Positions 7,406 to 17,589 are shown, counted from the first letter of the stretch. The stretch: DNA of 64,000 nt from Phocaeicola coprocola DSM 17136 (GCF_000154845.1 NZ_DS981460.1:73865-137864), one strand, 5' to 3'. Numbers and translations are program-made. Notes: a model not told the origin generated them from the letters alone.

Positions 7406-9868
7406 ATGAAGAAGTACGTGGATGTCATAGTGCCTTTGCCCATAGCCGGACAATATACTTATTCCGTTCCCGATGAGTTGGCGGATAAGATAAAGGCAGG
7501 CTGTCGGATCGTCGTTCCGTTCGGGAGCAAGAAGTATTATACGGCTATTGTAACCAAAGTACACCAAACGGCGCCTGAGGCCTATGAAACAAAAGACATT
7601 ATGGAGGTACTCGATGAATCTCCTGTTTTGTTGAGACGGCAATATGATTTCTGGCAATGGCTGGCAGATTATTATCTCTGTACGCTGGGAGATGTATACA
7701 AGGCTGCCTTACCTTCTGGAATGAAGCTGGAAAGCGAAACATTAGTTGTCTTAAATCCGGAGTTTGAGGCACTGCAACCTCTTTCCGAGAAGGAACAGCG
7801 TATTCTTGATCTGTTGGGTAACGATTCGGAGCAATGTATTACACAACTGGAAAAGTCCAGTGGAATAAAGAATTTGTTGCCGGTAATCAAAGCTTTATTG
7901 GAAAAAGAGGCGATTCTGGTAAAAGAAGAGCTGAAACGCAGCTATAAACCGCGTGTAGAAAGTAGGGTGCGATTGTCTGCTGCTATGCAGACAGAAGAGG
8001 CCGTTCATCATCAGTTTGATGCATTGGCACGTGTTCCCAAGCAGCTGGCTCTACTCATGAAATATATAGAGCTGTCCGGCTGGACTGGAGAAAAGAAAGA
8101 ACTTAAGGAAGTTTCCCGTAAGGCTTTGTTAGATTCGGCTGGTGTCACTAATGCAGTGCTTAATGGATTAATTGGAAAAGGAGTTTTCGAAATTTACTCG
8201 TTCGAAATCGGACGTTTGTCTGCCGAGCAAGTAAGTGTATCACCTTTGAACCCTTTAAGCAGTGCCCAGCAGCAGGCGTATAGCGAGATCCTGACGCACT
8301 TTCATCAGAAAAATGTCTGCTTGCTTCATGGTGTTACTGCAAGCGGAAAGACTGAAATCTATATTCATCTTATTCAGCAGGCAATTCAGGCAGGAAAGCA
8401 GGTGTTGTATTTGTTGCCGGAGATAGCACTGACTACACAAATCACCGAACGTTTGAAAAGGGTATTTGGTAACCGGCTGGGAATTTATCACTCCAAGTTT
8501 CCGGATGCTGAACGTGTAGAGATATGGCGTAAACAACTTACTGATGACGATTATGATGTAATACTTGGAGTACGTTCTTCGGTTTTTCTGCCTTTCCGGC
8601 GTTTGGGACTGGTCATCGTGGATGAAGAACATGAAAATACCTATAAACAGCAGGATCCGGCTCCACGTTATCATGCGCGCAATGCAGCTATCGTACTGGC
8701 ATCGATGTTCGGAGCAAAGACACTGTTGGGTACGGCTACACCTTGTATCGAAACCTATTATAATGCTGTTCATGGAAAATATGGCTGGGTACAGCTTACC
8801 GAAAGACATCAGAATGTTTTGCTTCCTCATATTGAGGTGGTAGATATCAAGGAACTTGCCCGAAAGAAACGGATGACGGCTCAGTTTTCTCCACTCTTGC
8901 TTCAGAAAATCCGTGAGGCACTTGAACAGAAGGAGCAGGTTATACTTTTCCAGAACCGCAGAGGATTTGCTCCGATGATAGAATGCCGTACGTGTGGATG
9001 GATACCGAAGTGTAAGAATTGTGATGTCAGTCTGACGTATCATAAAGGATTGAATCAGCTGACCTGTCATTACTGTGGTTATACTTATGAAGTTCCAAAG
9101 TCTTGTCCGGCATGTGGAGGGGTAGAACTGATAAACCGAGGATTTGGAACCGAGAAGATAGAAGATGATATTAAACTGATATTTCCAGATGCCCGTGTGG
9201 CTCGTATGGACTTGGATACCACGCGTACCCGTACCGCATATGAAAGGATCATTGCCGATTTTGAGGATGGCAAGACGGATATTCTGATTGGTACACAGAT
9301 GGTTTCAAAAGGACTTGACTTCGACCGTGTGAGTGTTGTTGGTATTTTGAATGCGGATTCGATGATGAACTATCCGGATTTCCGTTCGTATGAACGGGCT
9401 TTTCAGTTGATGGCACAGGTTGCCGGGCGTGCTGGAAGAAAGAACAAACAAGGGTTGGTAGTGCTACAAACCAAATCTCCCGATCTTCCTTTGATCGCTC
9501 AGGTAGTAAGCAATGACTATGGAGGGTTGTTTCAATCACAAATTGAAGAACGTAATTTGTTTAAGTATCCGCCTTTTTACCGGTTGATTTATGTGTATTT
9601 GAAACATCGTAAAGGGGAAGTACTCGATCAGGCTGCCGACTTGATGGCGGGGTATTTAAGAAACGGACTTGGTAGTCGTGTGCTGGGACCCGACCGTCCT
9701 CCAGTGTCGCGTATACAGACTTTATTTATTAAAAAGATTGTAGTGAAAATTGAACAACAGGCTTCGATGTCGAAAGTGCGTGAATATCTTCAGCAAGTGC
9801 AACGTGCCATTGTTGAGGATGAACGTTTCCGTTCGCTGTTGGTTTATTACGATGTCGATCCGATGTAA
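7406..9868 (+). CDS. priA: Primosomal protein N' (replication restart helicase PriA)
   Basis: Superfamily 2 DNA helicase of 820 residues that recognises stalled forks and reloads the replisome. The N-terminal 3'-DNA-binding domain (MKKYVDVIVPLPIAGQYTYS) is followed by Walker A GVTASGKT (309-316), the DEEH box (406-409), a zinc-binding cysteine cluster in four CxxC pairs (CRTCG from C527, PKCKNC, CHYCG, SCPACG) and helicase motifs V/VI (GTQMVSKGLDF, QVAGRAGR). The length is usual for Bacteroidetes. It is the first gene of a unit with a PHP hydrolase 11 bases downstream and a tyrosine phosphatase overlapping that. Confidence 0.98.
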   Translation: MKKYVDVIVPLPIAGQYTYSVPDELADKIKAGCRIVVPFGSKKYYTAIVTKVHQTAPEAYETKDIMEVLDESPVLLRRQYDFWQWLADYYLCTLGDVYKAALPSGMKLESETLVVLNPEFEALQPLSEKEQRILDLLGNDSEQCITQLEKSSGIKNLLPVIKALLEKEAILVKEELKRSYKPRVESRVRLSAAMQTEEAVHHQFDALARVPKQLALLMKYIELSGWTGEKKELKEVSRKALLDSAGVTNAVLNGLIGKGVFEIYSFEIGRLSAEQVSVSPLNPLSSAQQQAYSEILTHFHQKNVCLLHGVTASGKTEIYIHLIQQAIQAGKQVLYLLPEIALTTQITERLKRVFGNRLGIYHSKFPDAERVEIWRKQLTDDDYDVILGVRSSVFLPFRRLGLVIVDEEHENTYKQQDPAPRYHARNAAIVLASMFGAKTLLGTATPCIETYYNAVHGKYGWVQLTERHQNVLLPHIEVVDIKELARKKRMTAQFSPLLLQKIREALEQKEQVILFQNRRGFAPMIECRTCGWIPKCKNCDVSLTYHKGLNQLTCHYCGYTYEVPKSCPACGGVELINRGFGTEKIEDDIKLIFPDARVARMDLDTTRTRTAYERIIADFEDGKTDILIGTQMVSKGLDFDRVSVVGILNADSMMNYPDFRSYERAFQLMAQVAGRAGRKNKQGLVVLQTKSPDLPLIAQVVSNDYGGLFQSQIEERNLFKYPPFYRLIYVYLKHRKGEVLDQAADLMAGYLRNGLGSRVLGPDRPPVSRIQTLFIKKIVVKIEQQASMSKVREYLQQVQRAIVEDERFRSLLVYYDVDPM

Positions 9869-9879
9869 AAAATATTCGT

Positions 9880-10596
9880 ATGAAAATAGAACTGGATGTA
9901 CATACGCATACCGTAGCAAGCGGTCATGCTTTTAGCTCCATGCAGGAAATGGCACAGGCTGCAGCTGGTAAGGGATTGAAATTATTAGGGATTACTGAAC
10001 ATTCACCGGGTATACCGGGTACATGCGATCCGATTTATTTCCGTAACCTGCATGTGGTTCCGCGCCAGATGTATGGAATAGAACTTTTGTTGGGAGCAGA
10101 AATTAATATTCTCGACAGCGAAGGCAATCTCGATCTGGATGAGTTTTATTTGAAGATTCTTGACTTGCGTATTGCCGGTATTCATTCACTTTGTTATAAG
10201 TGGGGGACACCCGAAGAGAATACACATGGTATGGTTCAGGTTGTGTCTAATCCATATATTCATATCATTAGTCATCCGGGTGACGGGACTGCAAAGTTGA
10301 ACTTCGAGCCTATTGTACTTGCGGCAAAGGAGCATCATACGTTGCTTGAGATAAATAATTCATCACTGAAACCCTGTCGGGGCAAAGTTGACGCCCGGAG
10401 CAATAATCTGGAAATACTGAAGTTATGCCGTCGCTATGATGTTCCGGTGATTTTGGGTAGTGATGCACATATCTCGTTTGATATTGCCACCTACGATTAT
10501 GCATTGGAGCTGGTAAATGAAACTGAGTTCCCGGAAGAGTTGATTATGAATACTAGCGTAAGCAAGTTTAAAAAATATTTAGGTATCGGAGTATGA
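9880..10596 (+). CDS. PHP-domain metal-dependent hydrolase (YcdX-like)
   Basis: 238-residue member of the polymerase-and-histidinol-phosphatase (PHP) family, probably a phosphatase with a multinuclear metal site. Metal-binding motifs are visible in order: DVHTHT (6-11), ITEHSP (about 40), GAEINI, GIHSL, ISHPGDG and GSDAH. It resembles YcdX and the PHP part of DNA polymerase X more than histidinol phosphatase. It starts 11 bases after priA and overlaps the next gene by 4 bases (ATGA), so co-translation is likely. The substrate is unknown. Confidence 0.88.
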   Translation: MKIELDVHTHTVASGHAFSSMQEMAQAAAGKGLKLLGITEHSPGIPGTCDPIYFRNLHVVPRQMYGIELLLGAEINILDSEGNLDLDEFYLKILDLRIAGIHSLCYKWGTPEENTHGMVQVVSNPYIHIISHPGDGTAKLNFEPIVLAAKEHHTLLEINNSSLKPCRGKVDARSNNLEILKLCRRYDVPVILGSDAHISFDIATYDYALELVNETEFPEELIMNTSVSKFKKYLGIGV

Positions 10597-11063
10597 AAAG
10601 AATCTTGTTTGTTTGTCTTGGGAATATATGCCGTTCATCGTCGGCAGAAGAAATTATGCGTACGTATATCAAACGTGCGGGACTGGAAAAGGAGATAGAA
10701 GTAGATTCAGCGGGAATCAGCAGTTATCATCAAGGAGAACTTGCCGACGACCGGATGCGTGCACATGCTATTCGCCGGGGGTATAACATTACTCACCGTT
10801 CACGTCCTGTCCGTACTGATGATTTTTATGAGTTCGATTTGATTTTGGGTATGGATGACCGCAATATTGATGCCTTGAAGGAGAAAGCTCCTGATGTGGA
10901 AACGGAACGGAAAATAGGCCGGATGACCGACTATTGTCGGGTGAAGGTAGTCGACTACGTTCCTGATCCTTATTATGGCGGGGCTCAAGGATTTGAAAAT
11001 GTACTTGACATACTGGAAGATGCTTGCGGAGGTTTGCTCGATAGCTTGACTCAAGAACTCTGA
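10593..11063 (+). CDS. Low-molecular-weight protein-tyrosine phosphatase
   Basis: 156-residue cytosolic phosphatase. The P-loop CLGNICRS gives the CX5R signature with nucleophile C8 and R14, and the general-acid loop is VPDPYYGG. The residues after CRS are SSAEE rather than the more common PxAEG, a small variation at the end of the P-loop. Such enzymes dephosphorylate bacterial tyrosine kinases, often of exopolysaccharide systems, or arginine-phosphorylated proteins, but no kinase or capsule gene is nearby. The ATGA overlap with the PHP gene suggests they act together or are simply co-expressed. Confidence 0.93.
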   Translation: MKRILFVCLGNICRSSSAEEIMRTYIKRAGLEKEIEVDSAGISSYHQGELADDRMRAHAIRRGYNITHRSRPVRTDDFYEFDLILGMDDRNIDALKEKAPDVETERKIGRMTDYCRVKVVDYVPDPYYGGAQGFENVLDILEDACGGLLDSLTQEL

Positions 11064-11091
11064 TTGATGATTGTAAGATATCCAGTTTATA

Positions 11092-11162
11092 TTTTTCTTT
11101 ACGCCGATATACTGCTTCTTGTAAATAATTGATAACCAATGTATATCGGCGTATAAGAAAAA
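11092..11162. repeat. Long imperfect inverted repeat between convergent genes
   Basis: The arms 11092-11112 and 11141-11162 pair over 21 bp with one bulged base, including a perfect 13-bp core (TACGCCGATATAC with GTATATCGGCGTA) around a 28-base loop. It may act as a terminator for the phosphatase operon, but no T-run follows on the plus strand. Two copies of ATCAGCATATTTT (11164-11176, 11186-11198) lie next to it, 22 bases apart. Confidence 0.6.
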
Positions 11163-11312
11163 CATCAGCATATTTTGTCGGAAATATCAGCATATTTTCC
11201 TGAACTTTTCTCGATGTTTTTTGAAAATTTGTACAAAAAATAATAGAGTTAGGAGAGGAGCTGATTAGACTTGCTTTTTACTTGCACTTAAAGAACTGGT
11301 TGTATGTGTAAA

Positions 11313-12434
11313 TCACATATATTTTTCTTTCCAGTGCTGATATTCTTCATTGAGTGATTCGGGAGCCTGATTGTACCAGCTGTAACCATTTCGACGCTCA
11401 TATCCAAGTTCAGAAAATGATTTACGGGGAACTCCATCACGGTCGCAGAATAGCGGTTCTTCGTTTTTCAGGTCGTAAAAACGTGCCCATACAGGTCCGG
11501 CCTTTTCGTCTTTCACTACGTGTGTGTCACGCTTGCCTTCAGGAGTCATGAACCGCTCAACACGTATGCCATATAATTTATGTAAATCAAGCCACTCCAT
11601 TGCGCCATTGACTGCTGCCTTTACCCGTTCGTCCGGATCGGGGAGTTCCATTAGCAGGTGAACCAGTGAGCAGCTTTCTGCCGTGCAGAAGGAAGGCAAT
11701 TCGAATGTTCGGGCCGGAGCTGGTTTTAAGGTTATGTTGTCGTGTTGCTGACACCATATGGTCGGTTTACCATTTACTCTGATTTGAGTATTCAGAATAC
11801 ATTCTATCCCTTTATCGAAAGCGGCGGACAGACGTGCTTTCATTTCATCGTTTACCAGTATATCGAAGGGAGCTTTTCCGTCACGAAGGTTTCGGATGAT
11901 TTCCATTGTCTGTACCATGGCATCATCGTTGTATGTAATATATACTTGATATCCCCTATGTTCAGGCCAGAACTGTGGCCATCCTCCGTTGTCATACTGC
12001 CCGCTTAAGATAAACTCCACTCCTTTAAGAAAGGCTTCCTTATAACGTTCTTCGGGAGATTGTTGATAAAGTCTTGCCAGATAAGTCAATTCCAGAATGG
12101 TAGCGTCATTGTCGGTTGTGGAGTCATTGCGCCTGTCTTTATCTCCTAATACGATAGGAAGCTCTCCACCCAGCGGGCGGTGAATAGGAATGTTCTTAGG
12201 CCATCCTCCTGTTGTACGTTGAAAAGCCAGCACATTATCGGCAATCCGCTTTGCTTCATCGGTTGTGAAAAAACTGTCCGGACTGTTTCTTACAATTCGT
12301 TTCCATTCTCTGGTTGTATATTCATAATCCTTGAGGGAAAGTGCTTGTTGGGAAGATGCCGGCATTGCCATTAGTGCACAAATAGCACACGTCAGAAGAT
12401 TTCTGCCGCTTGCTTTGAAGAAAGTATTTTTCAT
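11313..12434 (-). CDS. Pectate lyase, polysaccharide lyase family 10 type
   Basis: Exported enzyme of 373 residues that cleaves alpha-1,4-polygalacturonate by beta-elimination. A signal peptide ends near AMPASS-QQ. The rest is the (alpha/alpha)3-type PL10 domain, with LAFQRTTGGWPKNI, TTDNDAT (D108-D110), GGWPQFWP, YNDDAM and PAPARTFELPS; the aspartate in TDND and arginine R242 match the catalytic residues known for PL10. It is a single gene, not inside a visible polysaccharide utilisation locus. This is consistent with pectin use by a gut Bacteroides. Confidence 0.93.
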   Translation of the reverse strand: MKNTFFKASGRNLLTCAICALMAMPASSQQALSLKDYEYTTREWKRIVRNSPDSFFTTDEAKRIADNVLAFQRTTGGWPKNIPIHRPLGGELPIVLGDKDRRNDSTTDNDATILELTYLARLYQQSPEERYKEAFLKGVEFILSGQYDNGGWPQFWPEHRGYQVYITYNDDAMVQTMEIIRNLRDGKAPFDILVNDEMKARLSAAFDKGIECILNTQIRVNGKPTIWCQQHDNITLKPAPARTFELPSFCTAESCSLVHLLMELPDPDERVKAAVNGAMEWLDLHKLYGIRVERFMTPEGKRDTHVVKDEKAGPVWARFYDLKNEEPLFCDRDGVPRKSFSELGYERRNGYSWYNQAPESLNEEYQHWKEKYM

Positions 12435-12534
12435 ATCTGTATGTGTTTAGGTTTTACATCTCAAAATTATCAAAGAAGTGCCTATACAGATAATAAAAAT
12501 TGTTCTTTCCTTGGTCTTTTTTGTGCAATGCCTT

Positions 12535-14592
12535 TTATTTCTTCAGTTCCGGATAGCTGATACGGGTATGGTACATAGTTTTCAGCTTTTCTTTAAAGAC
12601 ACTTTTTACTGTAGCAATATCTTTAAATGTTATCGGACATTCCTTGAAGTATTCTTCTTGTACCTGGCTGTCTATGATCTTGTCGACAAGTCCGGAAATA
12701 CTTTCTTCAGTATATTCCTTTAAGCTTCTTGAAGCTGCTTCTACTGAGTCGGCCATCATCAGGATAGCTTGTTCTTTGGTAAACGGATTGGGGCCTGGAT
12801 ATTGGAATGCTTCTTTATCCACTTCTTCATCGGGATGCTCATTCTGATAGGATATATAGAAATACTTTGTAAGTCCTTGACCATGATGGGTGCAGATAAA
12901 GTCTTTGATTACTTGGGGCAGGTCATTTTTTTCAGCCAGCTTCATACCGTCTGTTACATGATTTATGACGATTTGTGCGCTTTGTTTATAGTTCAACTGG
13001 TCATGTGGATTTACTCCTGTCTGGTTCTCGGTAAAGAAAGCGGGGTTCAGCATCTTTCCGATGTCATGATACATGGCACCGGTACGCACCAGCTGGCTGT
13101 TGGCGCCAATGCGGTTGGCTGCGGCGGCAGTCAGGTTGGCAAGTTGCAGAGAATGCTGGAATGTTCCGGGAGCAACTTCCGACATCTCACGCATCAGCTT
13201 GTTGTTGATGTTGGAAAGTTCCACCAGGGTTACATTCGAAGTAAATCCGAAAGTCTTTTCCAAAATAAACAATAACGGATAAGTAAATAGCAGCAAAATA
13301 CCGTTTATGATAAAGTTGACATACATATATGTGTTAAGCTGCGCAATATCGTTCACGTGTATCAGGTCGAGTGCAAAATAGAGTATGGTATATGTTATTA
13401 CGACAATCAGGGCGCTGCGTAACAATTGTGAGCGTTGAGACAGTTCGCGAAGGCTGTAGATGCTGGCCATACCGGTTATTGTCTGCAATAAGATAAACTC
13501 ATGTGGGGTTCGCAGGCAGATGGAGCAAAGCAGGATTGATACAATATGTGCCATGAAAGCCGTACGTGAATCAAGGAAGATCCGTATGATCATGGGAAGC
13601 ATGGTGAATGGCACTATATATACACTCATGAAAGCATGAGCTACCATGATAGCTGATATGACGGGGAAGAATATAATAAGAAAGAACAATAACCCCAGAC
13701 TACCTTTCTTTTGGTAATAATCTCGGCGGAACAGTGCCAGATAGGTCATGAAGCATCCTATAAGAATAGATACAAACAGAATCTGTCCGAATAAAGTCAG
13801 ACGTTTTTCTGTAATAGTTTCGCCTCGTTTGTCCCATTCTTTTTGGAGTGATCTCAAGATATCGAATGTACGCTGGTCGATGATCTCGCCGCGGTCGATT
13901 ATTTTCTGTCCGTTCATTACAAACCCTTTAGCCCAAGATACTCCGGAGAGGATATCTTTTTTTGCAGCTTCCGATTTCTCCGAGTCATACATGAGATTAG
14001 GAGTTAGGTAATTATTCAGATTACAGCGTTGCAATAGTGTCTTGTTGTAATGTAACGTATCAGAATAAATCAGTTCCTCGTAGGCTCTCTTAGTGGTATA
14101 CAGTTCGCTTACACTTTGTAGGATAGAAGTGTTTTTATTGATGATATGAATACTGCGCATGCTGTCTTTGCGCAAGTTCCCCAGCTGTTCTACTGGAATA
14201 ATTCCTTTCTCGTATACGTTTTTCAGTATTCGTTCGATATGATGCGAATATGTAGGGTCAGGAATTATCTTGCGTAAGCTCCGGTTGTAATCACTTTTAA
14301 ACTGGCTGATTGCTTTTTCACCTGTATTTTCCGACAGAAGGAAGTAGGGGTGATAATTGGTCATGATGCTGTCTTGTTCCCGGCGGACCTCTTCGTCTCC
14401 CTTGTATATAGGAAAATCGAATGATGCCTGTAACAAACCGTATTTCCATGGCTTGTTAATATCAAATTGATAGTTGAATGTACCTTCCTTTGGTAAGAAA
14501 TAGACAATGACGGCAACTGCTGCCAGGAAAATGGCGCATTGATACAGTAATTTCTTGTATGAAAACTGTCTTTCTGCTTGGAAACTTTTCAT
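12535..14592 (-). CDS. 7TM-HD family phosphohydrolase (PgpH-like)
   Basis: Inner-membrane protein of 685 residues. One N-terminal helix (LLYQCAIFLAAVAVIVYFLP) is followed by an extracytoplasmic 7TMR-HDED domain, then seven transmembrane segments (for example ILFVSILIGCFMTYLALF, GLLFFLIIFFPVISAIMVA) and a cytosolic HD domain with H509-D510 in MYHDIGK, plus NHVTDG and THHG. The Listeria homologue PgpH hydrolyses cyclic di-AMP, so this is the likely role, but it is inferred from the family. Its start is 84 bases from the divergent gltX start. Confidence 0.92.
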   Translation of the reverse strand: MKSFQAERQFSYKKLLYQCAIFLAAVAVIVYFLPKEGTFNYQFDINKPWKYGLLQASFDFPIYKGDEEVRREQDSIMTNYHPYFLLSENTGEKAISQFKSDYNRSLRKIIPDPTYSHHIERILKNVYEKGIIPVEQLGNLRKDSMRSIHIINKNTSILQSVSELYTTKRAYEELIYSDTLHYNKTLLQRCNLNNYLTPNLMYDSEKSEAAKKDILSGVSWAKGFVMNGQKIIDRGEIIDQRTFDILRSLQKEWDKRGETITEKRLTLFGQILFVSILIGCFMTYLALFRRDYYQKKGSLGLLFFLIIFFPVISAIMVAHAFMSVYIVPFTMLPMIIRIFLDSRTAFMAHIVSILLCSICLRTPHEFILLQTITGMASIYSLRELSQRSQLLRSALIVVITYTILYFALDLIHVNDIAQLNTYMYVNFIINGILLLFTYPLLFILEKTFGFTSNVTLVELSNINNKLMREMSEVAPGTFQHSLQLANLTAAAANRIGANSQLVRTGAMYHDIGKMLNPAFFTENQTGVNPHDQLNYKQSAQIVINHVTDGMKLAEKNDLPQVIKDFICTHHGQGLTKYFYISYQNEHPDEEVDKEAFQYPGPNPFTKEQAILMMADSVEAASRSLKEYTEESISGLVDKIIDSQVQEEYFKECPITFKDIATVKSVFKEKLKTMYHTRISYPELKK

Positions 14593-14642
14593 GTGTTAGG
14601 ATATTTTGCGTGCAAAATAAGAAAAAAACGGGAAATTTAGCT

Positions 14643-14650
14643 TAATTTTG
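14643..14650 (+). promoter_or_regulatory. -7 promoter element of gltX
   Basis: TAATTTTG followed by CAGCG, the same extended motif as at rpsL, rpsU and the tRNA-tuf unit, 26 bases before the ATG. A convincing -33 TTTG is not seen at 18-21 bases. Confidence 0.5.
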
Positions 14651-14676
14651 CAGCGTATTTTTAGATAAAGACCACT

Positions 14677-16194
14677 ATGGCAGAAAGAAAAGTTAGAGTT
14701 CGTTTTGCACCGAGTCCGACTGGTGCATTGCATATCGGTGGTGTGCGCACTGCCTTGTATAATTATCTCTTTGCACGCCAGCACGGCGGAGATTTGATTT
14801 TCCGTATTGAGGATACAGACTCAAACCGTTTTGTTCCGGGGGCAGAAGAATATATTATCGAATCTTTTAAATGGTTAGGCATTAAGTTCGATGAGGGTGT
14901 AAGCTTTGGCGGAAATTACGGTCCGTACCGTCAGTCTGAACGTCGTGATATTTATAAGAAATATGTAAACGTATTGCTTGATAACGGTAAAGCTTATATT
15001 GCTTTCGATACACCGGAAGAACTGGAGGCCAAGCGTAAGGAAGTTCCGAATTTCCAGTACGATGCTTCTACACGTAATTCTATGCGTAACTCGCTTACGA
15101 TGCCGAAGGAAGAAGTTGATAAGCTGATTGCCGAAGGAACACAGTATGTAGTACGTTTCAAAATAGAACCGAATGAAGATGTGCATGTACACGATATCAT
15201 TCGTGGAGAAGTTGTAATCAACTCTTCTATATTGGATGATAAAGTACTGTATAAGTCAGCCGACGAATTGCCTACTTACCATTTGGCAAACATTGTTGAT
15301 GACCATTTGATGGAAGTATCTCATGTAATTCGTGGTGAAGAATGGTTGCCTTCTGCTCCGTTGCATGTCTTGTTGTATCGTGCATTCGGTTGGGAAGATA
15401 CAATGCCTGAATTTGCTCACTTGCCATTGTTGTTGAAACCGGATGGAAACGGAAAATTGAGTAAGCGTGACGGTGACCGTCTGGGATTCCCTGTATTCCC
15501 GTTGGAATGGCATGATCCGAAGACTGGTGAGGTTTCTTCTGGATACCGTGAGTCTGGATATTTGCCTGAAGCTGTGATTAACTTCCTGGCTTTGCTGGGA
15601 TGGAATCCGGGAAATGATCAGGAAATCATGTCACTGGACGAACTGGTTAAGTTGTTCGATTTGCATCGTTGTAGCAAAGCAGGAGCTAAGTTCGATTATG
15701 AAAAGGGTAAATGGTTCAATCATGAATATATCCTGATGAAGAGTGATGAGGAAATTGCAGGCTTGTTTATGCCTATCTTGAAAGAACATGGCATCGAAGC
15801 TCCTATGGAAACAGTTGTAACCGTAGTAGGTCTGATGAAAGGTCGTGTCAGCTTTATCAAGGAATTGTGGGATACTTGCAAGTTCTTCTTCGTAGCTCCT
15901 ACAGAATATGATGAAAAGACTGTAAAGAAACGCTGGAAAGAAGACTCTACTGTTCGTATGACAGAACTTGCAGACTTGCTTGAATCACTCGACGATTTTT
16001 CACTGGCTCATCAGGAAGAAGTGGTTATGAAATGGATAGAAGACCACGGCTACCATATGGGAAATATCATGAATGCTTTCCGCCTTACGCTTGTGGGCGA
16101 AGGAAAAGGTCCTCACATGTTTGATATCTCGGCTGTATTAGGTAAAGAAGAAACTGTCAGACGTATGCGTCGTGCAGTAGAGGTACTCAAATAA
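14677..16194 (+). CDS. gltX: Glutamate--tRNA ligase
   Basis: Class I aminoacyl-tRNA synthetase of 505 residues that charges tRNA-Glu. The HIGH-type signature is [11 protein letters not shown] (12-22), and the KMSKS-type loop is KLSKR (260-264); RIEDTD lies after the first motif. It belongs to the long bacterial GluRS type with a C-terminal anticodon-binding domain. The Kdo transferase gene begins 8 bases downstream, so the two are probably co-transcribed. Confidence 0.98.
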   Translation: MAERKVRVRFAPSPTGALHIGGVRTALYNYLFARQHGGDLIFRIEDTDSNRFVPGAEEYIIESFKWLGIKFDEGVSFGGNYGPYRQSERRDIYKKYVNVLLDNGKAYIAFDTPEELEAKRKEVPNFQYDASTRNSMRNSLTMPKEEVDKLIAEGTQYVVRFKIEPNEDVHVHDIIRGEVVINSSILDDKVLYKSADELPTYHLANIVDDHLMEVSHVIRGEEWLPSAPLHVLLYRAFGWEDTMPEFAHLPLLLKPDGNGKLSKRDGDRLGFPVFPLEWHDPKTGEVSSGYRESGYLPEAVINFLALLGWNPGNDQEIMSLDELVKLFDLHRCSKAGAKFDYEKGKWFNHEYILMKSDEEIAGLFMPILKEHGIEAPMETVVTVVGLMKGRVSFIKELWDTCKFFFVAPTEYDEKTVKKRWKEDSTVRMTELADLLESLDDFSLAHQEEVVMKWIEDHGYHMGNIMNAFRLTLVGEGKGPHMFDISAVLGKEETVRRMRRAVEVLK

Positions 16195-16202
16195 GAACCG
16201 GC

Positions 16203-17426
16203 ATGATTTATAATTTTGTTATAGCTTTATATATAAGTGCAGTCCATCTGGCTGCACTTTTTAATAAGAAAGTAGCCAAGATGGTGAAAGGCGAGAAGGA
16301 AGCTTTCGCTGTCTTGAAGAAACAGATTGATCCACAAGCCAAATATTTGTGGTTTCATGCAGCTTCACTGGGTGAATTTGAGCAAGGACGTCCTCTGATA
16401 GAACAGATTCGTAAGCAATATCCGCAATATAAGATTCTGCAAACGTTTTTCTCGCCTTCGGGATATGAGGTACGTAAAGATTATAAGGGGGCGGATGTAG
16501 TATGTTATCTGCCTCTTGATTCTCCACGTAATGTGAAGAAATTTATAGATCTGGCTCATCCTTATATGGCTTTTTTCATCAAGTATGAGTTCTGGTGCAA
16601 TTATCTGAGTGAACTGAAGCGTCGTAATATTCCGGTATATAGTGTTTCTTCTATCTTTCGTCCTCAGCAGATTTTCTTCCGCTGGTATGGAGGAAGTTAT
16701 AAGAATGTCTTGAAATGTTTCGACCATCTTTTTGTACAGAATGAAGAATCTGTCCGCTTGTTGGAAAGTATTGGGGTGACTCGTACGACAGTAGTAGGAG
16801 ATACTCGTTTCGACCGGGTACTGGAAATTTGCAGTCAGGCGAAAGAATTACCGTTGGTAGAAAGCTTCAAGGGAAATAATCGCAAGACTTTTGTTGCAGG
16901 AAGTTCATGGGCTCCGGATGAAGATATCTTTATCCCTTATTTTAATGAGCATCCGGAAATGAAACTGATCATTGCTCCTCACGTAATAGACGAGAGTCAT
17001 TTGCAGGAAATTATCGGAAAGTTGAAACGTCCGGTAGTACGCTATACACAAGCTACGGAAGAAAATGTCAAACAGGCTGATTGTCTGATTATAGATTGTT
17101 TCGGGCTGTTGTCGTCAATATACCGCTATGGAGAAATTTCGTATGTAGGAGGCGGCTTTGGAGTCAGCATTCATAATACACTTGAGGCGGCTGTATATGG
17201 TATTCCTGTCATTTTCGGCCCGAATAATTATAAGTTCCTCGAGGCGCAAGGGCTGAAGGCTTGTCAGGGAGGTTTCGAAATTCAGGGTAAAGAAGACTTC
17301 GACCGTTTGATGAACAAGTTCCTTTCGGATGAGGCCTGTCTGCATGAAGCTGGAAAGAATGCCGGTGATTATGTACGTAATAATGCCGGTGCATTGGAAA
17401 AGATAATGAATACAGTTTCTTTATAG
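16203..17426 (+). CDS. waaA: 3-deoxy-D-manno-octulosonic acid (Kdo) transferase
   Basis: Inner-membrane-associated GT30-type glycosyltransferase of 407 residues that adds Kdo to the lipid A precursor. Seen are the N-terminal membrane-anchor region (MIYNFVIALYISAVHLAALF), the acceptor domain motif FHAASLGEFEQGRPLIE with the conserved glutamate, KYEFWCNYL, VGDTRFDRV, and the donor-binding YVGGGFGVSIHNTLEAAVYG. Coupling to gltX is by position only. A strong terminator follows the stop. Confidence 0.96.
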   Translation: MIYNFVIALYISAVHLAALFNKKVAKMVKGEKEAFAVLKKQIDPQAKYLWFHAASLGEFEQGRPLIEQIRKQYPQYKILQTFFSPSGYEVRKDYKGADVVCYLPLDSPRNVKKFIDLAHPYMAFFIKYEFWCNYLSELKRRNIPVYSVSSIFRPQQIFFRWYGGSYKNVLKCFDHLFVQNEESVRLLESIGVTRTTVVGDTRFDRVLEICSQAKELPLVESFKGNNRKTFVAGSSWAPDEDIFIPYFNEHPEMKLIIAPHVIDESHLQEIIGKLKRPVVRYTQATEENVKQADCLIIDCFGLLSSIYRYGEISYVGGGFGVSIHNTLEAAVYGIPVIFGPNNYKFLEAQGLKACQGGFEIQGKEDFDRLMNKFLSDEACLHEAGKNAGDYVRNNAGALEKIMNTVSL

Positions 17427-17440
17427 TAATAGTAAATAAA

Positions 17441-17490
17441 AGAAAAACAGGCATACTCGTGAGAACTTCACTTGTATGCCTGTTTTTTCT
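17441..17490 (+). terminator. Rho-independent terminator after waaA
   Basis: AAAACAGGCATAC pairs with GTATGCCTGTTTT, with a nested GTGA/TCAC stem in the loop and a T-rich tail. It ends the gltX-waaA unit. Confidence 0.9.
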
Positions 17491-17589
17491 TTTATCCTTT
17501 TAGATAATTTTTTTCTTAATTGTTATTGCAGTGTTTGCCTGTAACTTGGAAAGATTAAGGGGACTTTCTCTGTTCGTCAGATAGATTTT

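Noticed and set aside
8255..9070. A 271-codon open frame antisense to priA.
   Set aside because: It is a shadow of the priA helicase domain, with no family signature and no promoter; the plus strand encodes clear helicase motifs.
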